From Petrosia ficiformis (lineage: Eukaryota; Porifera; Demospongiae; Haplosclerida; Petrosiidae), in assembly GCA_947044365.1 (NCBI GenBank), contig OX345636.1, positions 60,329,537 to 60,393,536 on the forward strand: 64,000 nucleotides of DNA, given 5' to 3'. A program made the translations under genes and the position numbers. Positions 20,901-35,900 of the stretch are shown here, piece after piece. Positions within the stretch are counted from its first letter, which is position 1; the number at the start of each line of letters is the position of its first letter. The notes beneath the pieces are model-generated. The model did no database searches. It was not told the origin of the DNA and saw nothing but the letters and a program-made list of their open reading frames with translations.

Positions 20901-23900
20901 GTATTTATAAAAATGAACCATTCATTACTCACATTTATAACTGCTTCCTATATTGTTCTTCCATTTACCCCACCTTTAATTTCTGAATAATTATTATTAG
21001 CTAATTGAATAAAATAACAAATTGTATAAATTGACTTCTATACTATAGAATGAAAGCCTGGAGGAGGCTTATAAAAGAAAAGACTTGCCATCTGTGAAAC
21101 AAATCGTCCAGCATTTTCCAGATCCGAAATATGCTCATGTAAGTGCAAGAAATAATGTTTTTTAGTCTCTGAAACTATTCACGTGTCACTGTTTGTTATT
21201 GAAATCTCAACACACTGAAGGTGATATTACTTGAAAACAGATTAATTCCATAGGAGTAGAACAAGGGAGACCAGAGGGTCCCATGCCGCCACCCAATATA
21301 TTGACTGGGGAGCTAGCCCTACCAGTATTGTAGCTTTTATTAGGAAAATACTTAATGTCAACTCGGATGCAGAGCTATGGACATACCTTGTAATCGACCA
21401 CAAGATGGTCTGTATGTAATTCTCAATGTAATTCCCAATTCCATCCCACCTCCCATCATTTTCAAGTTCCTACTGCACTGATTACTCCAAATATCATACC
21501 AGTATTTTAGTAAAATTGATTGCCTAGCAGCTAGTGCTTCATGTAAGCACAACAAGTGCCATCAGGATGGGACCCTCACCTACATGGTGAAGTATTATTA
21601 CACATGTGAAACAAACGATAATTAAAATACACCAAAACATTATAATCATTATTTATGTTTCACTGCTCATTTGTGTGGGTCTGAGTCATATAATCATGAC
21701 AAGTTAACTTCAGAACATTTAATTTATGCATAGAAAGTAATAAAAGTCAAGTACAGAGAGTCTGTTATAAACTGAAGTACAAGCTGCTATCAACTGAGCT
21801 GAATTCAAAATCTATTTTATTAAATACAAAAAGCACATGAAAAGCATGTGTATTTTATCTCTATAGTCTTACATTTTAGTCTGTGCTTTATCTCAAAAAA
21901 AGAAAGTAAGGTCCTCAAATAGTGTCTTCCATTTTACCAAAAGAACTGTTAATAACATTTCCTACTTATTGAATATCAATTGACCAAGCTCCCTGAATTT
22001 ACTAATTTTCTTAGCTATACATGTACATGTACATGTATGTGATACAAGTATAATTATATATTAGGATCATGGAAAGTAACTGTCCATACAAAAGCATAAG
22101 GAAATGCTATATAGTATATACATGTATGTGCACAAAACCTCTAGTCCCTTTGTGTTTGAGAAGTATTTTCTTTTTGTGTTTGTCACACATAGATTAATTA
22201 CTATCTATTTCATCAATTACTGAAGTGTTATTTAATGACTTTGTGTTTCAGTACTAACATTTGTGTATTACACATGAGCTTTTATAAAACCAAAACATCG
22301 ACTATTCTCACTTTCATTGGACTAGTATGCATGGAGCATCATATCATACAGCTCACATTCTCTAGTTATAAACATACATGTAGAATATATGACTTTAGAG
22401 GCATTCAAATGTGATGTTGGACAAAAGAAAGTAATATCCAACCACAGTAACCAGTAATCACATACCTTTTGAGCTGTCTCAACCCACTGATGTTATTTAA
22501 TGACAATGAATATCATTATAAGTATAAATTAAAGGGTATATAATATAAAAATTAACAATACCCTTACTGTAATACCACACCCATTATTGCTGACCCAATC
22601 CTCTAGCGTCATTTTATATACTTAGATATGCTAAAAATGTATACTGAGAAGAATTTAATATTTGAGAATAAATAAAGACATGCATGTACCGACACTTTAA
22701 AACCACATACATGAAACACACTCCTTTGGTTTTGTGTTCTATACTCAGACTGAGAATATAATTAAGATACATGTGTAAAATGACCTTAAATGTCGTTGTG
22801 GATGTAAATGTTATTGGTTTAGGTAAACTGTATAATATACTTATGTATCATGACCTATAACTACATGTACATGTATGTATAATTATGAAGTGAGTACACA
22901 GCTTATACATTGTGACATATACATGTATCATAAACCACTTTTATGTATGTAGATGTCCTTATACCTCTTTTATTTTTAAATTCAACCTCTTTTTATAAAT
23001 GTCAATGAAATATTTGATGAATATCATGTAACAAATTGTATAAAATCTCAACTGTATACCTAGTGAATTCTAAATGATAGACCACCAAAGTCAGAGATTT
23101 CTAAGAGATTTAACATTACCTACCTGGCAAGTTTACAATCATTCACTTTTCTGCTTTTCTGAGAGTAATGAAGCTTGATATCAACTTTTTATCCCTTCAT
23201 TGTAAAACAGTTGATGTTAATGTGTATATGTACATGTATATCAGGATGATGTATTAATACTCCACTCTCTATACGGAATAACCAGATATATCACTACTGT
23301 CACATTAGTCACTACTGTCACAGTAGTCACTACTGTCACACTAGACTTTCAATATAGTAATAGTATGACTATTGTTACTTCTGTGATAATAGTCACTACT
23401 GTCACAATAGTCACTATTGTCACAATAGTCACTATTGTCACAATAGTTTAGTACTGTCAGTATTATCTCAACATTTTATTGTCAGTTATATGTTTTCAGA
23501 GTATTGTGATAAGGAACATTATAATAATGGTAATTATTATATTAAGTTGTTACAACACAAGAGAATTCTTGGAATTAACTTTTTTTTGCTCCAAGATGGT
23601 AGATTTGTGTTCCTCTTTGTTGATTGCTTTTGAGGTGGATAGAGAAGGCTGCTCACTTTCCTATTTGTTCCTTAGTCACCAACCATGCTTATCACGTACA
23701 ATTGTAGGAACCCAAATGGTCAATGGCATATCAACAACTAAGACTAACTACAAGAATTCACCATAGATATAGGGATCAAAAACAACCATTCAAAGGGAGA
23801 CCTTATACACAATGTGTTGATGAATCTCATGAAGTACCATTGCATGGTTCATTGTCATCCATTGAACATTGTATTATAAAAAGTATTGTTATTTTCATGT

Positions 23901-26900
23901 TTATCCATAGCATTGATTATATCCCTGAAACAGTGAGTTCTCATTTATTATTGATCTGACTAAAACAATATCATCTGTTGGATTTCCTATTTATCAAAGA
24001 TCTAACACAATCATTAAAAGTGTGTTAGAAAGATTTAGTAAGCATTTCATTATTTTGCAGAAACTCCAACAGAATTAGTTAGAGATCATTAATCTAACCC
24101 TATTTACTCAACATGACCATTCATATACTATGTACACCTTTCCTTGTATTTCTTCAAATATGAACAATTTAAATGATTCCATGTTTACTGATACAGTCTA
24201 GCTACTTTGTATTCTTATCTTTAAAGCAGTGATTAGTATGATTAGTCAATAATGACATTTGTAACTACTATCACTGTAGTCACAATTGTGACATTGAGAG
24301 TAAAAGGATGCAGTGCCATGTTGAATAATTATAATGATGTATATACTGTAGTACATGTATACAGTTGTACATGTGTATATAATATTAACAATGATAATTC
24401 CATTGCAACAGTATAGTGAGTATTCTAACTACATTGTGTGTACATGTATCAGTACTATCACTATTGTGTTGTGACTATTATGATATGTCAGCAGTGACTA
24501 CTGCTACTATATTGAGTATAGTGACTACTGTAAGTATGTAATGGTTGATACAATGATGATATCAATGATGATATATGGTTACTATTATCTAGTGACCACA
24601 TTACTGTGACATAGCATTGTTCCTTACGTTTATGAATATACATGTAGTGTCTAATGTGACAGTAGTGCCTGTAGTGACAATAGTGAGGGTTGTGATAGTA
24701 CTGTGACCAGTGATATTAGTGACTACTGTGACAGTATTGACTTGTGTGACAATAGTCACTATTACATGTACGTATGTTCCTATTTTGACTATAGTGACTA
24801 TTGTGACAGTAGTGACTACTGTGATAGTTTTGACTCATTGTGACAGTAGGGTTTTCAATAGTGATGTTATTACTATCGTAACTATGGTCACTACTGTGAC
24901 AACAGTGACTATTGTGACAGTAGTGACTACTATGAAGTTGTGTCAGTAGAGTGTATAATGACAATAGTGATATTATTACTATCGTGATTATGTGACTATA
25001 GTGACTATTGTGATAATAGTGACTAATGTGACAATAGTCACTAATGTAACAATAGTGATGTTAATGACTGCTCTTACTATTGTTAGTGACTAATATGACA
25101 GTAGTGACTATTGTGACAATAGTGATTACAGAGCTGTATTTAATAATTTCCTTAACTATACATGTATGTGATACAAGTGTAATTACATGTATAGTAGCTA
25201 TATATATAAAAAGCATGGAAAGTAAATGTCCAATGTACAGGTGTATATTATGTACAACATGACGATAGAATCCATTCTACATATACATGTACATGTATAT
25301 ATCTACAGACATGTACATGTATATGTAGAATGGATTCTATAGTCATAGAAAAGACAGAGAAGTGTAATTGTATATAAGGATCGTGGAAAGTGAATGTTAA
25401 CTGTATATGTGGGATGAATTCTCTGACCATAGAAAACCATGTGGAAATGCTATATACATGTACGTACAAAAAACCTCTAGTCACTTGATGTTTGGGAACA
25501 ATTTCCTTATTTTGTTTGTCACACATAAATTAATTACTGTCTTTCTTCATCAATTACTGAAGTATTGTTTAATGACTTTGTGTTTCAGTACTAACATTTT
25601 GTGTGTTACACATCAGCTTTATAAAACCAACATCAGTAAACCCCTTTTACATGTACATGTATTTCTTTAAACACCTTTTTATGGCCTGTAGGGCCATCCC
25701 TTTGATTGCTTCCTTCAAGTTCGAACTACATGTATATGTTAAGGATGTGACGTATTTTCGGGGGCTCGGTCAATGGATGTGGGGCGTAAACGAATGCACG
25801 CTTGAGCTCTACAGACCAGCAGAAAGAAAGCTGCTTGTAGCTAAGTAGTTTACGTAGAAACTAGAACTAATACTTAGCTATTCTGCCTGAAATACACATG
25901 TATATTCCTAAAGTTCTACAAGGTCCTTTGATGTAACGAGAGTAGATAATCAAAATAATAACCGTTTAGTTTCAACCATGATAAAGTCAGCCATGATTAC
26001 TGAATGCGGGACACCACAAAGCAATCATAGGGATACCTTTTTCTCCATATATATTTTGTTATTTTCAAATTCAACTTGTTTTTATAAATGTGATGATGAA
26101 TATCATGTAACAAATTAGTCAATTTTAAATGATGTACATGTAAATCAGAGATTTCTACGAGCTTTAACATTACCTACCTGACAAGTAAACAATCATTCAC
26201 CTTTCTGCTTTTCTGACGGTAATGAAGCTTAATATCAGCTTTTTATCTCTTCATTATGAAAAAGTTGATGTTAATGTGTATATGTACATGTATATCAGGA
26301 TAATTATTAATACTCCACTCTCTATACAGAATAACCGGATCTATTGGGCCATTAAATATTCTGATGATAAGGAAGTGGAATCACTCGTTAATGATTCCAA
26401 AAGAGATGTAAACTGGACTAACGAAGCTTCTTTTTTTGTAAGTGTCATCCTAACATTAATAATTAAAATGTCATGTTTTATTATTTTTAATTATAATATT
26501 TGATAGTTATTATGATTTAATAATTATTATTGAATATCCATTCTATTATGATGGTATATACTAGATATTATTATGAAATGTTATTTGTGGTAATTTGATT
26601 GTGGATATACTGACAAGGAATATTTCATTATTGTGAACATTGTCTTCATTATTTATGTAAATGTCTTATGAAGTTCCTTAACAATGTTTAATATTACTAT
26701 TTTCATTTCTCCCTTCCTATGATTGGTTCCATGATCAATGGTATAGACAGGAAGTTATTGTTTGGTGGGGGGAGAGGGGCTTACAAAAGGAAATAGGCAT
26801 ACATAGTGTACTGCAATGTTTGGCTTATTAGTTATTCATGAGGGCATGCTTTTCACTACAAGCTGGTAAATTAATCCATGTACAATAATTATAATCTATT

Positions 26901-29900
26901 GAATTATGACACAAACAAACCAAATCAACATTATAATTGATGTATGTTATTATAAGAATTCAGTGTTTGGCAAAATGTTCATTTTATATTAATTTATTAA
27001 CCTCATAGTCTACTGTTTCAACTACTTGTAATTGTTTAGGTCAAATATATGATATAATCTAGTATTTATTCATACACACATTACCTTTATTGTCTCACTA
27101 ACATAAACACATACACTCATACAAACATGTATTTACAAACACACATACTCACACAAACATAATTCACACAAATATATACATACACATTGTCTATTCCTTT
27201 AATGATATAAAGTACCGATATACAATGTATCTCATATAGGTATTAGGAATAAATTTTCAGTTACTAATAATATACATGTACATGTAATTAATTAAGGACT
27301 TACAAGTTAGTTAGAGTCTTGTTCTAAAACTCTAAAACATAAATCACTCACACATCTAGCCCCTCCCACTATTTAACTACTATACTATACTATTACTATT
27401 GTATCACTAACATCTGGCCCAAAGATAGAACTGTACAGTGCATGTCAAATAAGAAGCTCCTTGGGCAAATGGTGCATTATTATTTTAATACACTGTTAAA
27501 ATGTACTCTCCACTTTTTATTCACTTCCTACCATCCTGAATTATAGTTATATTTCATTTACACTTGTATCTACATCAATACATTACCTATACTCTTATAC
27601 AACTATAACAAGAAGTTGAGTTAACTGATTCTTATAGTTACATACAAGAGAAAGTGATGTTGTATAAACAGTCCATAGAATTTGAGCTCAACTACACATT
27701 TAATGATCATGAAACTTCACCTTACCATACAAATACATGTGTATTTTGTGAATTATTCTCCTTTTAGTTTATGCCAAAATTCTACTCAGAACACAGTTAG
27801 GATCCATTTCATTATGATTTCATATTCTGTATTCTGACTTGAGCACTATAAGCAATTGTGTATAGTAATTAAGACTATAATTATTTATAATTAGTCATGA
27901 TATATTCATTATTGATAATATCTAAATGATGGAAGTATATGCGTCTATATGTACATGTATGTGTGTATTGTTTGTCTAATTGAACCACTCCCCTGATTCA
28001 TAAAATTAATAGTGAAGTCAAGTATGGATATGACATGATTTTATTGTACACATGTGATAAGTATTTGTATATGTATAGTATCAATTGATATTATTATGAA
28101 CAAGTGTACATGTATATAGAGAAAAAAACATCCCTATGATTGCTTTACAAATTTAAGTGAAGATAAAAGTATCCCTATGACTGCTTTGTGGTGTCCAGCA
28201 TTCAGTAATCATTGCTGACTTCATCAAGCATGAAAGGCAACAGCTTATTATAGTTATTATTTTGATTATCTACTCTCCTGACCTTTCAAAGGACCTTGTA
28301 GAACTTTAGGAATATATTTCAGGCAGAATAGCTGGCTATTAATTCCAGTTTCTACACATCTTTCTTTCTGCTGGTGTGTAGAGCTTGATGGCGTGACGCG
28401 CGTTCTTTTACGCGCCACGCCCATTAGATCTAATTGACCGAGCCCCCGGGAATGATGTAACTTCCTTAACTATGTATACAACGCATATATACTCGTGTAG
28501 GTGACACAAACATATATATATTATATATATATATATATATATACATACATTGAACCTGTGGGAAAGCAATCATAGGAATGACCCTACGGGCCATAAATAA
28601 CATTTACCAGTGAAACTATTAATTATTACTAGTTTGTATAGTGTTTATTACATGTACATGTATTGTTCTTATTTCATTATACAGGGATGGAGTTTACTGC
28701 ATCAAGCAGCTATTAATGATAAAGTGAGTATAGCAGAGATGATCTTAAAAGATGGTGCTAATCTCAACATAGAAGACAATGTAAGTGATTACATATTAAT
28801 TGTTATACACATGTAATATAATGGTTCTAATATACAATTGAATACAATCATTAAGGTTACGGTACATATACATGTATACCAAAATCTGACCATATTTATA
28901 AATGTAATAATATTTCAACTGACCATGTAATGTACATGTACTGTAATTAATACACATGTACATGTGTACATACTATAGTATGTATACTGTACATGTACTT
29001 CTTATTACACCTACATACATGTACAATAATACATGTTATTACTATACGTCATCTTCATACTATAGTACATATTAGATGTACATGTATATACGTATACTGT
29101 GGTACTTCTACATGTACATGTACAACTACAGTAATGTTATAATACAGTATATAATCTGTACTTAAAATGAAATTTTAAATAAACATTGGCCACACCCACC
29201 ATTAAATAATTAAACACGAATGCAAAATCTACAGACTCAGAGAATCCTAAAACTTTCATTAATGCTTTTGAAACATTTCTAAGATGTTCATGCATGTACT
29301 ATTACTTGACTGTCTATTACTATCCCATGTCTGAGTTCACCTAACTACATGTTACATGCCTTGCTTTGGTAACAAAATTAAATACCACTTCCTCATAACA
29401 ACTGTACATAAGTATATACATGTATAGTTAGAGTAAAGGCAAAGAAGCGATACTTACATGTATGTATGTATGGTTGTTATATGGAAGTGGAATTTAATTT
29501 TGTTGCCAAAGCAAGGCACCATCCTATGCTTTTTTTGGTTTATATACATGTACATGTATATCAGTGTATTTGAAAAGCTCATATGGCGCACCATTGACCC
29601 AAAGAGCTTCTTAATTATTTAGCATTGTACAGTTCTCTCTTTGGGCCAGATGGTGCAGTTAATTATGTCACTAACAGCTTTGTTAACTGACTCAAGATGT
29701 TTCCAATGGCATAACACTCTAACCATTGTTGACCCAATTTAGCCCAAGCTTCAAACTTTGATCCCTACATACTCTTTCTAATTAAAAAAAATTTTTTTTT
29801 ATATACATGTATATAATATAATCACAGTATAATAATTATTATGTGTGTACATGTAGTATTACTAGTAATTAGTCTGGTGGCACTGCCCCTTCACTGGTAT

Positions 29901-32900
29901 GATGAAGGGTCTATGAATTAGTATCCTCTCTAGACTGCCACACACCCACAGTGAAAAACAGTCGGGTAGCTTTGGTCAACATTCCTGGCACATGCAGTGA
30001 CATCCCATTCCGTAATGTATAATCAGATTACTCAGTGTATTACATGTAATTGATCACATGACTGTGTGTATTTTAAAATGTCATATCAAACTCCTGTAAT
30101 AAAACAAACGATAATAAAGGCTATATAGCATCCCAGATACCATCCTTCCTAATCTAATCAAAGTTGTTTGGTCATTTGACTCACTTGTTGAAAGCACTGG
30201 TTATAACTGCGTGTAGAAATTATTAATATAATAATAGAATTTTATAATTACACGTATAATTATAATTATTACATGCATGCATATACAATTTACATACCTG
30301 AATGAATATCAGAGCATTGTCCCCCCTTGCCATCCTTTGGTCAACATTCCTACTCATTGATGTTTATCATCCCGATTTTATGGTACTACCATCATTACTG
30401 TAGTGTGTACATGTACAAATGAACATCTACTACATGTACATGTAGATGGTACTACCATCATTGCTGTAGTGTGTACATGTACAAATGAACATCTACTACA
30501 TGTACGTACATGTAGATTGTACTACCATCATTACTACTACTACATGTACAGGTATTATAAAGTCAACAAGTTTTATAATAACAAGTATAAGTACTAGTAT
30601 ATATGTATACAGTGTATACATGTATATTATACATACAGTATAAACATGTAGTCATGTACTTAGTCTCATGTGGCTGACATGCATTGTACTACTTAAAAGT
30701 CTATTTATAGTAACATCATTCTTTTTGTATAAATTATAAGTATTGTGTATTTTGTAATCATACTGATCTGTCCATTCAACAATGAACTGTTAACACTACA
30801 ATTTAATGGGTTCTTTCTTCATGTAACCATTGTGGGATTATGTCATCATCATAACATTATTCTATACAGTATCATTGTTAGTATTGGGTGTGGTTTTATA
30901 TTTTATAGAATCAAACATGTTTCTATTTATAGTAGTTTATAATGTATGAATTGCCATCTTTTCAAGCCATCCTCTGAATTAATTCACATATTCTATAATC
31001 AATACATTTTCACTGGTCCTAATGGTGTGGATGTTCCATTGTATATTGTGTTTTATTATGTTAATAATTATGTTAGTTGAATTAGTAACTGATAGGCACA
31101 TTGATTTAAATTATGGCACTCTAGCTTTGTAATGATATTCATAACTTTTATTAATTTTAAAAACATATTTCAGCTACATGTACATAAACAGCAGTGTTTC
31201 CCCCAGGATGAATATTAATTAATGCATCAGTGGTACATGACATTTGGTCAACAATGTTCAATCAATGTTGTAAAACAGTGTTTTTCAGCATAAAATTCAA
31301 TACTAAATGGTAGGGGAGCAAGACTGATATAGTCCCATGGTACCACCCTTTATGGGGGAAACACTGAAAACTGTTCTTCAGAGAAGTGCTTGTTTCAGTT
31401 AAAGTTTTGTTTTTATCCAATTCTTATATGCCAAATCACAAAGAGCTGGATAATCAAACTCTTAGGTACATTTCTCTTGAGCGTAATGGATCACATACAA
31501 TAGAAACTAGACATGCATCTACTTGTAATGCTTACCTTCAATTGAACTACAAAGTGTTCAGTCTACTTTTCTACTTACATGTACATGTAGTTTTGTATTG
31601 TCACTATAGTGACAATTAACAGTGGAATTCTCACTCTCTGTAGCAACATCTTGTATATGTATTGATGTCCATTTTTTGCAGGTCATCCTACATGTACATA
31701 GAGAGTATATGCAACCATATCTAAACAATTGCTTAATTGACTGTAAATTAATACATGTACATGTACTTGTGCTATACATACTATATAAGTTACATGTACA
31801 TGTTCATACTGTACATGTATGTATATTAGTACTTATACTTGTTATTATAATGCTATAATTTGTACATGGAGTACATATACCATGTATATTACATGTACAT
31901 GTACATGTACATACATGTGGTACATTTACATACATACAGTCATTGCAGTGTGTACTGTAATACAGTACAAATGCTATTGTACATTTTGTAACTAGTACAC
32001 ACCTACATGTTAATACTATAGATCATTTTCTTTCTATACTACATATTAGATGTACATAGGATAGTACATGTACATGTACACAATAATAGTAATGATATAT
32101 TATGTGAGCATAAACAATACTATAGCCACCAAACTACATGTACATGTACATGTTATTTTAGGTATCAGCTGTGTTTGTGGCCCCATTCACACGACAACGA
32201 TGGCTTCAAACCCGACAAAGCAATGCTGGAAAACGTTTGCATTTTCCATGCATTCACACAGAAACAAAAACGCAAAATACATTATTATTCATGATTATGA
32301 ATCACAGAATATCACGCAATAGCACACGTTGCGGGTAAGGCTTGAAAAGATGGCTACCAATATAAGAGCTAACTCAACACGAAAGAAGAAGGATAAAGAA
32401 GACTTCAAATGGACAGATGATGAATCCGAATTGTTATTAAGTGTTACTCATGACTATAAGGTAAAACATATATCAGAGAATGTGGACTGGGAATCAGTAA
32501 AAACTAAGTATGATGACATCCTAGTTCTCATGCGCCAAGAGTTGCCAGAGACAATAGAAGAGGCAAGGGACAACTGGATAAAGGATTATCCCCATACCAG
32601 ATATCAAATAACCAAGAAGGTATTGACTTCCAAGCTTAAAGCTATACATATTAAATTCAGAGAGGCAGTGGACTCTGGTCGCAGAAGTGGGCATGGCCGG
32701 GTAGTTTTACTTTATTATGAGTGGTGTGAAAAGATATGGGGTGGGTTGCCAGCAACAGAAGTAATTGGAAGTGGATTTGAAATCACAGAAATTGTAAAAG
32801 CGGAATTACAGAATGAAGAAGATAATACGACTAACGAGAGTACTCCCACCAGTAGTAACATAGAAGATGCAGATGAAACATATCAAAATGACGTTTCTGC

Positions 32901-35900
32901 CAATGATACAGATGAAGCATCTCCTAGAAATTGTGAGACTATAAAAAAGAAAAGGGAGTTACTGGATAACAAACTAAGTACATACAAGTATGAACGCATG
33001 AAACGGAAATTACCTGTTGACACTCAATTATTATCATGTGCCCAAGAGGAACTGGCTTTGAAAAGAAAGTTGGTGGAGCAAATGGATAGTTTTGAAAAGC
33101 AATATTAATAATAATGAAACTATGACAAAGCTTTCAAGCAACATGGACAAGTTAGCGAATTCAATTTCGGAAGGGTTTTCTGTTTTAAAGCATTTATCAA
33201 TGACCCCTCAACTCCCTATTATCCACCTCACCATCAATTTCCTCAGATGTATACCCATCAGCCACCTTCTGGTAATTACTCTTTTTCCCCAACATTTAAC
33301 TCTGATTCTCCATAATATGTACTTATCATTTATGTACTGATGTACTGATAATATGTGAGGTCATTGCCTTATTGATTATTAACAAAAAAGCAAACAAAGT
33401 AATTATCCAGTTATTAGCTAGTTAAGGGTCAAAGTATGATGTAAGAACTCTTCTGACTCTCTTGCCTTCTGCTTCATTGCTGTGGCTGATAGATCTGCTA
33501 AATATGTAGTTGTTGGTTGGAACATACTATCATAATGTACAGCTTGTACTTGATCCTCACCAATGGTCTCGTGATTTATCTCGCAATAATTGTGCAGGAC
33601 AAAACAAGCATAAATAACATAAGGAAGATTCTTGATATTAATATCCATGGCACGTTTCAGTGCAGCAAATCGAGCCTTAAGCCTACCGAATGAGCATTCA
33701 ATCACATTACGGGTGCTACATAACTTGTACTCAAAGTATTGTTCTTGTAGAGAAGATCCACCATTCACATATTCCTTCATTAAATAAGGTAACAACGGGT
33801 AGGCTGGATCACCTATGAAATATACGGGTATAGGGTCTGAATCCTCTATAACTTGTCTTGGACAGGGCGGTATCTTTCCAGTTCTCAACATATTGTTTAA
33901 AAGAGAGTTTGAGAACGCCCTTGGACGCTACATGTACCTGGCCATTTGATGACTACGTCAAGAAAGCAATACTTGTATATAGTCGCAACAAGCTTGTACG
34001 TTAAGGGAGTATCGACTCTTCCTGTTAATATAATCAGTTGAGTTATGATTAGGTGCTTTAATATCAATTTGTGTCCCATCAACAGCACCAATGCACTGTG
34101 GGACTCCATAATGTCTGTGAAAGTTCTCCACTTTCTCCTTCACTTCTTCCTCAGTTGTAGGCAACTTGATATATTTTGGACCCAAAAATACTGCCAGCAC
34201 ATAACTGACATTTCTAACTATGCTTTGTTTCTTGAGCTTTGTCTATTGTCCTAACGAGTGTTTATACAGCTATTTGTGAAGTTTAGTCCAGAAATTCGCT
34301 AGTTCTCAAGAGATCTGATGGCCATGCTATCCTCATAATTTGCATATTCATATAACTGTCAGTAAAATGAATATGCAAATTACAGTGTTGATATGAGTGT
34401 GTTGCAATGTTACTTAGACAAAGTTGTTCTAAAGCTATGCTGTTTAGCAGTAGCTAGCGAGGGTTCTGCACTTTAGTGCATTCATTATAAACCTGATACT
34501 GTTTAAATATCATTAAAAGGACACTGTTTGTATAAATTATAATTATATGTAAATTATGTAAATAATCATCACCTGGTAGAGATATTTACAACATGTTAAA
34601 CTAATCTTTATGAATTTACTGTCACAAACTTATTATATTTAGGAATCTATTATTAAATTATAATTATACATAATTTGTGTATACATACATTGTACATGTA
34701 AGTATATACATGTATGTATCTACTAAATATGCTATATAATTATAATATAGATAATAAGTGTGATTATAATTGTTTTACAGAATGGATAGATATAGGAAAA
34801 ATAATAAGATATTTCCTTATCAGTTAATTCATTTAAATAATAAGGCCCTTAATTAATCCTTAGACAACTGTTGTTGAATATATGAGACATTTGGTACCAT
34901 ACTGGATTTATGATCATGATATAGCATTCCAAGTGTCATGTTTGTCCTTGGTAACAAGTCCTTATAAATTAAAGAAAATTAATACGACTATTTGAACTGA
35001 AAATAGACTGACAAGGATTTCTTAATGGATATGATCACTGTTTGTTCAGTGTTCATAGGGGCAGACCACATTGATACTTGGGTTTTCATAGTTTTGGGAT
35101 GGTGGCTAGAATATTTGTATTTATCATCTTGAATGAACCTACATTCTGGATGTATACACATGTACATGTAGATGGTGTGAGACTGTCAGTACCTTCATGA
35201 GAGGAGACAAAATGACTGATATAATACATTATCCTCTATCCATTTTAGTATATTGTACATGTCACTACAATGTCTCCATAAGTTACATGTACTGTACAGT
35301 GTACAACCTCTTAAAAGCAGATGCACATTGTAAATTTGAAAATATTTTCAGTCGTTATTGATTTCTCATCAATCCTTGTACTGACTAACTCTCTAAAACA
35401 ATTTAATATTGTGATTCTTGTAGACTTACTGTGTCTGTTAGTCCTGATTTTATAATGCAGTCTGTTACTATTCTTAAAAGCATAGCGCTGGAAATCAGTT
35501 GAGATTCTGAAATTGATTAATACCAACTTCAAAATAATTGATAATTGATTAATATCAGCAGAAGTAATAAGGCCAATTAAATAAATTAATACAGGAAACT
35601 CCCCTCATTTGATGATCAAAAGGGTTTCCTGTCACGGACATATTGTGCATTATTTACTGTTGCATGCTTGAAAAGTATGTCTTCTGTAATAATTAGCATA
35701 ATTGATAATACATACTTATAATCAAAAGAATTAATTGATTAATCATCCCAGCCCTACTTAAAAGTCTATTTACAAATGTATGGTAACATCATCCGTTTTA
35801 TGTATTTTGTAATCTATCCTTTCAACAATAAACTGTTAACACTACAATTTAATGGGTTCTTTCTTCATGTAACCAATGTGGGATTATAATTATGTCATCA

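Larger units (their letters stand above)
25140..26345. repeat. Intron 2 tandem duplication, copy 2 (with functional exon 3)
   Basis: This partner of 21990-23290 holds the intact acceptor CTATACAG and exon 3. It has been interrupted by a MITE at 25696-26034. Confidence 0.85.
32187..34260. mobile_element. Truncated PIF/Harbinger-type transposon
   Basis: A Myb/SANT-like gene on the plus strand and a DDE nuclease gene on the minus strand face each other, as in Harbinger elements, which need both proteins. The left end near GGCCCCATTCACACGACAAC looks like a Harbinger terminus. No inverted partner was found at the right, where the nuclease N-terminus is also missing. The right side is therefore truncated, close to where duplication B begins (34438). 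The element lies in ankyrin intron 4. Confidence 0.75.

Noticed and set aside
23479..23959. Two overlapping frames in intron 2 as an exon pair
   Set aside because: No recognised domain, and neither is flanked by splice sites in the phase needed by the ankyrin gene.
35311..35532. Identical 73-codon frame at 35.3 and 49.7 kb as a conserved gene
   Set aside because: Identity extends through surrounding non-coding DNA, so it reflects a recent segmental duplication, not protein conservation.
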